Positions 7,398-13,957 of a stretch of 14,748 nucleotides of DNA are shown in pieces. The stretch's first letter is position 1; each line of letters starts with the position of its first letter. The stretch covers positions 1 to 14,748 of the forward strand of contig JAFGGQ010000087.1 of the NCBI GenBank assembly GCA_016930435.1, given 5' to 3'. Both the position numbers and the translations under genes were made by a program. This stretch comes from a bacterium (lineage in GTDB: Bacteria > UBP14 > UBA6098 > JAFGQG01). The notes below the pieces were generated by a model, which was not told the origin of the DNA, searched no databases, and saw nothing but the letters and a program-made list of their open reading frames with translations.

Positions 7398-8606
7398 ATG
7401 ATTCTTAACTTTTTCTTACTCATAATACTGATTACTTTATCTGCTTTCTTCTCGGGAAGCGAAACAGCTTTTTTTTCGCTTTCATCCGTACGCCTGGAAC
7501 GGTTGCGCCTTTCAGATAATAAAAATGATAATCTGGTAGCTTCCCTGATCAGCAAACCCCAAAAATTGCTTGTCGGAATACTGGTGGGGAATATGCTGGT
7601 TAATATCAGCGCAACAACAATTGCAACAAGTATGGCCATTTCATTGCTGGGAGATAAAGGAATGGTACTTTCTATTCTGTTGATGACCTTTTTTATCCTG
7701 ATATTCGGTGAGGTTTTTCCCAAAACACTTGCAGTCAAACATAATGTCAGGTTCTCCACTCTCGCAGCCATGCCCATCTCCATTATCCTGTTTATAATTA
7801 CTCCCTTTCGATTATTGATGGAATGGATTGCCAGGCTTTTTCTTAAAAATATCAGGAAGGACGAGAAAATCGTGGTAGATGAGAAAGACCTCCGCGGGTT
7901 AGTATATCAGGAAGGTCATTTCAGTTACGCTGAGAAAGAAACTATACTCCGGATCCTAGAGATAGACCAGATCCCGGTTAGTGAATTCGCACGTCCGGCT
8001 CACCAGTATTTACAGATTAACAAAGATTCTTCAAAAAAAGAAGCTATGGATAGTTTTCGGAATTCACATCAGCATTTTGCTTTGGTCTTCCAGGATGAAC
8101 CCCAAAGAATTGTAGGGGTTCTATTCCTGGATGATATTTTATTTTCAACCCCCGGGGTGGGAATTGAAAAGCTGGTCTTTTGTCCTTATCTCTTCTCGGG
8201 CGAAGAGAAACTGCTCAAGGTGCTTTCGGTACTTAAATCCCAGCATCGCGAGGTAGCTTTTGTGATTCAAAATGACGGAACTGTTAGCGGGTTGATCGAA
8301 GCTTCCCAGGTCCTGGATTGGATATTTGTAGAACCAGTTGTAGAGGAGGACAGGGAACAGAAGTTTGCACGAATCGGTGAAATATATCTCTGTCCCGGAA
8401 GCATCTCCCTTTCAGAATTTGATAAGATATTCGAGGCAAACTTTCAAAGTGGAAAGTACAGCACACTGGCTGGATTCGTGGTTGAAAGTCTGGGAAGGAT
8501 CCCTAATAAGGGTGAGGAATTTGAAATCGGAAAATATCATTTCTGGGTTATTAAGAAAAAGGGTACTCAGATTTTGCTTTTGGGAGTGAAAACAAAGGTA
8601 CAATAA
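7398..8606 (+). CDS. CNNM/CorC-HlyC family membrane protein (Mg2+ transport-related), copy 1
   Basis: Members of this family have a CNNM (DUF21) membrane domain, a CBS pair and a CorC_HlyC domain, and move or regulate Mg2+ (or, in some, other divalent ions). In this 402-residue form the CNNM domain spans ~1-150, with the motifs SGSETAF (19-25), VGNMLVN (63-69) and FGEVFPK (103-109), which correspond to ion-site regions in studied CNNM proteins. The CBS region is ~185-310, but its usual MTPR entry is degenerate (FARPAHQYL). The CorC_HlyC domain is ~320-398 (GKYSTLAGFVVESLGRIP). I chose ATG 7398, which matches the N-terminus of the tandem copy. A GTG at 7377 would add 7 residues and overlap pgsW by 16 nt, and it cannot be excluded. 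The position within the pgs cluster suggests co-expression with polymer synthesis. Confidence 0.87.
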   Translation: MILNFFLLIILITLSAFFSGSETAFFSLSSVRLERLRLSDNKNDNLVASLISKPQKLLVGILVGNMLVNISATTIATSMAISLLGDKGMVLSILLMTFFILIFGEVFPKTLAVKHNVRFSTLAAMPISIILFIITPFRLLMEWIARLFLKNIRKDEKIVVDEKDLRGLVYQEGHFSYAEKETILRILEIDQIPVSEFARPAHQYLQINKDSSKKEAMDSFRNSHQHFALVFQDEPQRIVGVLFLDDILFSTPGVGIEKLVFCPYLFSGEEKLLKVLSVLKSQHREVAFVIQNDGTVSGLIEASQVLDWIFVEPVVEEDREQKFARIGEIYLCPGSISLSEFDKIFEANFQSGKYSTLAGFVVESLGRIPNKGEEFEIGKYHFWVIKKKGTQILLLGVKTKVQ

Positions 8607-8609
8607 GTT

Positions 8610-9827
8610 ATGTTCGTTATTATCTCTATATCAATGATTATCATGGGATTGTTTCTGGCGGCCTTTTTTGCAGGCACTGAAACAGCCTTTATAGTGGCCG
8701 GAAGAAACCCTATGGCCTTCAGTTCACTGGACAAGAAGAAGAATAAAAGAATAATCTGGTGGCTAAGTTCCCCGGACAAAATGCTCTCCACTACCCTTGT
8801 AGGGACTAATATTGCAATTATTGTCGCATCTTCATTTGCTGCCAATTTATTCATCCGGTTCTTAGGCGACCGTGGGGATCTGGTCTCAGTGCTTATTATT
8901 TCCACACTTAGTTTGATATTTTGCGAGATCATGCCGAAATCGGTTGCCCGATCCTCCCCACGAAACTCTATTGAAAAAAGCGCTTTCCCCCTATATTATT
9001 CATTTCGTATCTTTGAGCCCATAGTCCACCTGGTTAACTATGCCAGTAAAATTATGGTGAATCGCCTGGAAAGGGTCATCACTCCTTATTCGCCGCTGGG
9101 ATGGGAGGAGATCGAAAAGATCTCCAGGGATGGGGAGATGGATATTATGGGGGAAAAACAGGAAATACTTCTTAACCTTTTTGACCTAAAAAAAATGACC
9201 GCGTACGATTTGATGGAACCTATTTCAGTCATATCAGCCATCGCCTTGGAAGCCCGGATAGGGGAATTGCAGGAATATGCCGTTGCTAACAGGCTATCCA
9301 CTCTGCCAGTCTATCAGCAGGAGAAGAACAACATCCTGGGCCTGGTCAGATTGTCTGCGGTGATCGGTCAAAATCCCCAGAAAACTCTTCAGGATTTTAT
9401 AGAACCGGCTTACTTCACACCCGAGAATATCAGTTTGAATACACTTTACCGGGAGATGAAATCCCTCAATCATGACCTGGCAATAATCGTGAATGAATAC
9501 GGGGAGATATCAGGGGTGTTACGGTTTGAGGACCTGATCTATACCTTTCTGGGGAAAGTAACTCCTGAAGACCGGAAGAGGGTCGAAAAACAGATCGTTA
9601 AGATCGATGATGGCTTTCTTGTGGATGGGGCTGTTGAGATCGAGGTGATCAGCGACCTATTGGGAACTGAGTTCGAGTTCGGGAGGTACAAAACCGTTGC
9701 CGGGTTTATGATCGAACAAAAGGGGGGGTTCCCGGAAATCGATGAGATACTGGCGTTCAAGGGCTGGAAATTCAGGGTAATTTCCAGGGATAAAAAGAGG
9801 TTGAAGAGGATCAAGATATTCAGGTAA
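8610..9827 (+). CDS. CNNM/CorC-HlyC family membrane protein, divergent copy 2
   Basis: This 405-residue protein has the same architecture as its neighbour: CNNM domain ~1-155, CBS pair ~195-315 and CorC_HlyC ~330-403 (GRYKTVAGFMIEQKGGFP). It starts 3 bp after copy 1. The CBS part is closer to the norm (DLMEPISVI; IVNEYGEISGVLRFEDL). The membrane motifs differ from copy 1: AGTETAF (21-27) instead of SGSETAF, VGTNIAI (64-70) instead of VGNMLVN, and FCEIMPK (104-110) instead of FGEVFPK. CNNM proteins work as dimers, so the pair could form a heterodimer with one divergent half. That is inference. Transport activity and the ion of this copy are uncertain. Confidence 0.87.
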   Translation: MFVIISISMIIMGLFLAAFFAGTETAFIVAGRNPMAFSSLDKKKNKRIIWWLSSPDKMLSTTLVGTNIAIIVASSFAANLFIRFLGDRGDLVSVLIISTLSLIFCEIMPKSVARSSPRNSIEKSAFPLYYSFRIFEPIVHLVNYASKIMVNRLERVITPYSPLGWEEIEKISRDGEMDIMGEKQEILLNLFDLKKMTAYDLMEPISVISAIALEARIGELQEYAVANRLSTLPVYQQEKNNILGLVRLSAVIGQNPQKTLQDFIEPAYFTPENISLNTLYREMKSLNHDLAIIVNEYGEISGVLRFEDLIYTFLGKVTPEDRKRVEKQIVKIDDGFLVDGAVEIEVISDLLGTEFEFGRYKTVAGFMIEQKGGFPEIDEILAFKGWKFRVISRDKKRLKRIKIFR

Positions 9828-9848
9828 GTCTATAATAAAAAGGTTAGA

Positions 9849-11399
9849 ATGATGAAATACGGAATTCTTAAATTTAGATTAACAAGTGTCTTATTGATAT
9901 TTATTATGCTAAGCACGGTCAAGGTAGTCAAGTGCCGGGAGATCGTAGAGATAGCTGCTGGTGTGGGTCACAGTCTGGCCCTCTTTGACGATTCCACGGT
10001 TTATTCCTGGGGGGACAACCAGTATGGACAATTAGGGATAGGTAGCGCAGTAGATGATACGAATACTCCGGTAAAAGTCCGCGGGGAAGGTGGTTTAGGA
10101 TATCTGGAAGGGATTGTCGGAATCGCTGCCGGACTTTATTATTCCATGGCTTTGAAGGGTGATGGCACGGTTTACACCTGGGGGTATAATGATGTGGGAC
10201 AGTTAGGGGACAGCACTACTGATACCCGCTATTATCCTGTGCAGGTTAGGGATTCAAGCGGGGGGAGCTCGTTGTCAGAAATTACGGCTATTTCCTGCGG
10301 TTCGATTCATTGTATGGCTCTCGGAACGGATAACAAGGTCTGGGCCTGGGGGGGGAATCGCGAAGGGGGATTAGGTATAGGCACATCGGATTATAATGCC
10401 CATTCTTTGCCTATTCGGGTAGAGCGTTCCGGGGGTGGTTTTTTAGAAGGGGTGTGGAAAATTGCAGCAGGTTCCGCCTATAGTACAGTTATTCTTAATG
10501 ATTCAACAGCCTGGGCCTGGGGAGCTAATGGTAACGGGCAACTGGGTAATGATACTACCAGGAGTGAATATTATCCCATTCCGGTCTATGGACCGGAGGG
10601 AGTGGATACTCTAAAGGAAATTTTCCAGATCTCTCCCTGTCCCAATGGCCCTTTTTATATTTACGGCCATACTCTTGCCCTGAAAGACGATAGTACGGTC
10701 TGGGCCTGGGGTAGAAATGGTTACGGACAATTAGGTAATGGCATACTGTTTGACCAGTGGACTCCTGTTCAAACGTTAGGGCCTTATGGCAGTGGGCATC
10801 TGGAAGGGATCAGCTACCTGGCTACCGGTATTGAGCATAGCCTGGCACTACATTCTGAAGGAACGGTCTGGGCCTGGGGGGATAACTATTTTGGCACCCT
10901 GGGCGACAATACATCAGTGGATAAACCCTGGCCGGTGCAGGTCCACGGCCCGGATGATGTGGGATATCTTACAGATATCCTAAAGATAGCAACAGGGCAT
11001 CGTCATTGCCTCGCTCTGCGGTCGGATGGCACACTCTGGGCATGGGGTAGAAACACTAAAGGACAGCTTGGTGATGGCACCGCTATACATAAATATTATC
11101 CGGTGCTGGTAAACACTATACCGGTGGGGATAAACACGGGTAAGCCGCCAGTTGATTTTTCCATTAGTTGTCATCCAAACCCATTCAATGCTAAATGCAA
11201 GATCGAGATCATTGGCGATCATGGGATGAGCTATTCAGTGGAAATCCACGATATGTTGGGAAAAATGGTGGAAAAGGGGAAAGCGCTCAATGGGGTTTAT
11301 ATCTGGGAACCATTGAAATCGACGGGTTCGGGAGTGTATTTGGTAAGAATAAATAGTAGTAATCTCAGCCTGGACAGGAAGATAATCTACCTTAAGTAA
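9849..11399 (+). CDS. secreted RCC1-repeat beta-propeller with C-terminal sorting domain
   Basis: This 516-residue protein starts with a signal peptide-like segment (about residues 1-29) and then has seven RCC1 repeats. Each has the pattern I-x-x-I-A-A-G-x-x-H-S-L-A-L, then V-W-A-W-G, then GQLG, which is enough for a complete seven-bladed propeller. Repeat 5 carries an insertion (SPCPNGPFYIYGH). A C-terminal domain from ~435 contains PNPFN (443-447), V-E-I-H-D-M-L-G-K and G-V-Y-L-V-R-I, typical of type IX-like/FlgD-like C-terminal sorting domains in FCB-group bacteria. I infer export and surface attachment or release; the binding partner is unknown. It lies 21 bp after the second CNNM gene with AAGG upstream, so read-through from the pgs transcript is likely. 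A second ATG directly follows the first, so the start could be one codon later. Confidence 0.85.
   Translation: MMKYGILKFRLTSVLLIFIMLSTVKVVKCREIVEIAAGVGHSLALFDDSTVYSWGDNQYGQLGIGSAVDDTNTPVKVRGEGGLGYLEGIVGIAAGLYYSMALKGDGTVYTWGYNDVGQLGDSTTDTRYYPVQVRDSSGGSSLSEITAISCGSIHCMALGTDNKVWAWGGNREGGLGIGTSDYNAHSLPIRVERSGGGFLEGVWKIAAGSAYSTVILNDSTAWAWGANGNGQLGNDTTRSEYYPIPVYGPEGVDTLKEIFQISPCPNGPFYIYGHTLALKDDSTVWAWGRNGYGQLGNGILFDQWTPVQTLGPYGSGHLEGISYLATGIEHSLALHSEGTVWAWGDNYFGTLGDNTSVDKPWPVQVHGPDDVGYLTDILKIATGHRHCLALRSDGTLWAWGRNTKGQLGDGTAIHKYYPVLVNTIPVGINTGKPPVDFSISCHPNPFNAKCKIEIIGDHGMSYSVEIHDMLGKMVEKGKALNGVYIWEPLKSTGSGVYLVRINSSNLSLDRKIIYLK
10337..10879 (+). repeat. repeated 15-mer in RCC1 blades
   Basis: GGTCTGGGCCTGGGG occurs exactly at 10337, 10697 and 10865, and a near copy lies around 10510. 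Each encodes the V-W-A-W-G (or A-W-A-W-G) core of one RCC1 repeat. Identity at DNA level, including third positions, suggests recent blade duplication or homogenisation. Confidence 0.7.
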
Positions 11400-11485
11400 C
11401 TAAAAATTATATTACTAAATAACAAAGAAATAATAACTAAAATTAGCAATTACAATAAATGGAGGCTATACTAATAAGATTAATA

Positions 11486-11512
11486 TTGACTTTCTGACTG
11501 GAATAAGATAAT
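11486..11512 (+). promoter_or_regulatory. promoter candidate for the LVIVD lipoprotein gene
   Basis: TTGACT (11486-11491), a 15-nt spacer and GATAAT (11507-11512) would start transcription near 11519 and give a leader of ~105 nt. The -35 box equals those before nadB and pgsB. The site overlaps an imperfect inverted repeat followed by T7 (11520-11526), which could instead belong to a terminator for the upstream cluster. The remainder of the 226-bp gap (11400-11625) is AT-rich, with no gene that I can recognise. Confidence 0.4.
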
Positions 11513-11625
11513 ATTAGCCTTTTTTTAAAAGTAAATAAAAAGTGAAATAACACTGTAACTAATTTAAAGCAAACGATTTACAAATAATGTACCGATTTAT
11601 AGTGAACATCAAACCAGGATAAAAA

Positions 11626-12630
11626 ATGAAAACCGTAAAGCTCATTAGTCTGATTACTCTGACCGTAATTGCCTTTCTAATTATGGGTTGTAGCGAGGAA
11701 GGTAACGAGCCCGATAATTATGGGTTACTTGCATATTTGGCTTCCTTTGATGGATTGCGAATTATAGATGTAACCAGGCCTTCTGCTCCTATCGAAGTGG
11801 GCATTGCTCCTATGACACCGGCGGCTCAGCAGGTCGTTGTAGTAGGTGATTATGCGTATGTTTCTAATTTTTATAACAACGCTTTTGAGATAATTGACAT
11901 CAGTGACGATACAGCTCCGGAGACCATAGGGTCTTGTGATATGCCAGACCAGCCTATTTGCATATATGTGCTTAATTACTACGCTTATGTAGCGACATCT
12001 GAAGCGGGTCTTTGTATTATCGATATAAGTATTCCTCAAAATCCGAATATTGTTGGTAACTACGGTCCCGCACACCATGCTTTCGGAGTTAAAGTAAGTG
12101 GTAACTATGCTTATATGACCGATGCGGGTGGTGAAGGACTGGTAGTACTTGATATCAGTAATCCGCATAATCCGGTGAAAGTAGGTTCATGTATTGCCGG
12201 AGAGTATGTCCATCCTATTTTTCTTGATGGCAACTACGTTTATCTGGGTGATTTAAGCGACCGTGCAGTCAGAGTGGTCGATATAAGTGATCCCGAATCG
12301 CCTGAACAGGTTGGATATATAGCCCTTCCGGGTGGCGTCTTCGGAATATATGGCGATGGCGAATATTTATATGCTATCGACTGGGACGAGACGTACACAA
12401 ACGGCGGCCTTCATATTTTAACTTACGGAGACGGTGGCAATCCTTCTGAAATCGGATCATATACCCCTGTAAGTTTCGGTGGTCAGGATATTGTAGTTCG
12501 AAATAATTATGCCTATGTAGCCTCAAGTAATGGTCTGCGTATTTTAGATATCAGCAATCCGGATAATATACAGGAGATCGGTTTTTTGGATACGGAATAC
12601 AGTTATGGTGTTTTCATCGGCATTCGCTGA
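11626..12630 (+). CDS. lipoprotein with seven LVIVD repeats (beta-propeller)
   Basis: The 334-residue product has a lipoprotein signal: a hydrophobic segment at ~5-20 and the lipobox IMGC, with C22 as the lipidated residue, followed by SEEGNEPDN. The rest is seven repeats of the LVIVD type, each with a DYAYV-like strand, a G-L-x-I-I-D-I-S strand, then a P-x-x-P turn and V-G. Seven repeats fit a closed seven-bladed propeller. Repeat 6 has a longer loop (DWDETYTNGG). Such proteins sit in the envelope or at the surface; no catalytic residue is recognisable and a binding role is likely. It starts at ATG 11626 with AGGA upstream. A perfect 9-bp inverted repeat follows the stop. It shares the seven-bladed design with the RCC1 protein upstream but not its sequence family. 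Confidence 0.85.
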   Translation: MKTVKLISLITLTVIAFLIMGCSEEGNEPDNYGLLAYLASFDGLRIIDVTRPSAPIEVGIAPMTPAAQQVVVVGDYAYVSNFYNNAFEIIDISDDTAPETIGSCDMPDQPICIYVLNYYAYVATSEAGLCIIDISIPQNPNIVGNYGPAHHAFGVKVSGNYAYMTDAGGEGLVVLDISNPHNPVKVGSCIAGEYVHPIFLDGNYVYLGDLSDRAVRVVDISDPESPEQVGYIALPGGVFGIYGDGEYLYAIDWDETYTNGGLHILTYGDGGNPSEIGSYTPVSFGGQDIVVRNNYAYVASSNGLRILDISNPDNIQEIGFLDTEYSYGVFIGIR

Positions 12631-12634
12631 TAAA

Positions 12635-12667
12635 GTTATTTAATCAATTTACTCTTTCTTAAATAAC
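12635..12667. repeat. perfect 9-bp inverted repeat, hairpin between genes
   Basis: GTTATTTAA (12635-12643) and TTAAATAAC (12659-12667) are exact reverse complements around a 15-nt loop, 4 nt after the lipoprotein stop codon. There is no T tract after it, and the stem is almost all A/T, so it is a poor intrinsic terminator. It could be an RNA-stabilising hairpin or a binding site for a regulator of the next gene. Confidence 0.45.
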
Positions 12668-12702
12668 GATGCTATGGGACCCGAAGAACAGCATATAATT
12701 CC

Positions 12703-12708
12703 GAGGAA
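12703..12708 (+). promoter_or_regulatory. ribosome-binding site deciding the start of the AlbA_2 membrane protein
   Basis: GAGGAA stands 7 nt before ATG 12716. The earlier in-frame ATG at 12674 has no Shine-Dalgarno-like sequence, so the shorter form is favoured. Confidence 0.65.
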
Positions 12709-12715
12709 TATCTCA

Positions 12716-13921
12716 ATGGCAAGGATACGGGAATTCCTGTTCCCTGACCTTCAGCAGATCGATCCGCGAATGGAGTGGGTTTTCGCCAGACAGGCAGGCT
12801 TGTCCCTCTTTCTTGTTTTCGCCCTCATCCTCGCTATTAGTGTCTTTATTTTCATCATAAGTCTGGGGTCAAATATTGAGACGCTGGTGCTGGTTCGCAG
12901 CCTGATTATTCTGATAGCTGGAATGATTATAATCATCGGGCTTCATAAGTTGCTCAGGGGTAAAAAGAGAGATTTGAAACTGCTTGCGATGGCAGTGATT
13001 TTTATAGCCACCTGGGGAGTAACCAAAGACATTGCCAATTTTAGCGTGGTGTACAACAGCTACGGTATCCTCTATATCGCAGTGCTGTTCTTTGGGATGA
13101 TACTGATGCCCTTTAAACCACGTGCTTCGTTGTTTTTAGGATTGTATTGCGCCACAATTTATATTTTATTATGGTTCTTACTCGTTCGCCCGGTATTTGG
13201 TGCGGATTGGATGATCAATATATTCGGCCAGGATTTCGGAAGATTCCTACAGAATTGGTTTCAGTCTATACAAGTTGACGCAAAAAGTCCCTTCTCCCAT
13301 TTTAAGTTCTATATGGCCTGGTATATCTTACAGTATCCTATGCTGGGATTGATAGCTTTTGTGTTTCGCGCTGCAAATCTGCAATCTTATCTGAAAACAA
13401 TAGCAGCAAATAAAAATCTCGCAACAAAAGAAGCGGAACTCGAAGCGGTTAAAGCCTTACTGCTTAAACCGGAAAACCAAAACCTGGAGTTTAAATCCAG
13501 TCTGCGATGGGATTATCGGGAGAATAAGACCAGCAAGAAACTGGAAGAAGTGATAATTAAAACCCTTGCAGGCTTTATGAATGCAGAAGGCGGAATGTTA
13601 TTTATCGGTGTCGATGATAATGGTAAGCCGATGGGATTGGACAAAGATTACGCATCACTCCGGAAAAAGGATGCTGACGGATTGGAGCTTCAGCTTTACC
13701 GCTTGATCACGGATTATCTTGGTGTTGAGTTCAGCGATAATATAACTATAACTTTTCCAAGCATACAGGATATAGAACTTTGCAGTATATCAGTTCGTCC
13801 CAACGACAAACCGGTTTTTGTGAAAAAACTTGATGGTGCATTTTATGTTAGAACGGGAAACAGTACGCGGCATTTAAATGCGCAGGAGACGATGGAGTAC
13901 ATCACTAAGCATTTCGAATAG
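12716..13921 (+). CDS. multi-pass membrane protein with C-terminal AlbA_2/Schlafen-type domain
   Basis: The protein (401 residues from ATG 12716; 415 from ATG 12674) has about six membrane segments, at roughly 28-50, 57-76, 88-103, 117-133, 137-160 and 199-217. A charged helical linker follows (220-257, KEAELEAVKALLL), then a cytoplasmic C-terminal domain. That domain starts with NLEFKSSLRWD (256-266) and has LAGFMNAEGGMLFIGVDDNG (284-303) and FYVRTGNST (376-384), the signatures of the AlbA_2 putative nucleic-acid-binding family related to the Schlafen core. No AAA ATPase or winged-helix region follows. The layout resembles a membrane sensor whose usual kinase or cyclase output is replaced by AlbA_2. 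Ligand, nucleic-acid binding or nuclease activity are unproven. Its only near neighbours are the LVIVD lipoprotein upstream and a convergent secreted-protein gene downstream. Confidence 0.8.
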   Translation: MARIREFLFPDLQQIDPRMEWVFARQAGLSLFLVFALILAISVFIFIISLGSNIETLVLVRSLIILIAGMIIIIGLHKLLRGKKRDLKLLAMAVIFIATWGVTKDIANFSVVYNSYGILYIAVLFFGMILMPFKPRASLFLGLYCATIYILLWFLLVRPVFGADWMINIFGQDFGRFLQNWFQSIQVDAKSPFSHFKFYMAWYILQYPMLGLIAFVFRAANLQSYLKTIAANKNLATKEAELEAVKALLLKPENQNLEFKSSLRWDYRENKTSKKLEEVIIKTLAGFMNAEGGMLFIGVDDNGKPMGLDKDYASLRKKDADGLELQLYRLITDYLGVEFSDNITITFPSIQDIELCSISVRPNDKPVFVKKLDGAFYVRTGNSTRHLNAQETMEYITKHFE

Positions 13922-13957
13922 AATAATAAACACTTATGCTTTAGGAAGTATAGACAA

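Noticed and set aside
9849-11399. Eukaryotic origin or contamination suggested by RCC1 repeats
   Set aside because: RCC1 repeats are common in bacterial secreted proteins, and the protein carries a bacterial signal peptide and a C-terminal sorting domain within a bacterial gene cluster.
11463-11526. Intrinsic terminator after the RCC1 gene (AGGCT...AGCCT, inner TAATATT/AATATTA, then T7)
   Set aside because: The outer stem is short, the arms are unevenly spaced and the loop is large, and the same bases make a better promoter match. It remains possible but was not called.
12674-12715. ATG 12674 as the start of the AlbA_2 membrane protein
   Set aside because: There is no Shine-Dalgarno-like sequence before it, while ATG 12716 has GAGGAA at 7 nt.
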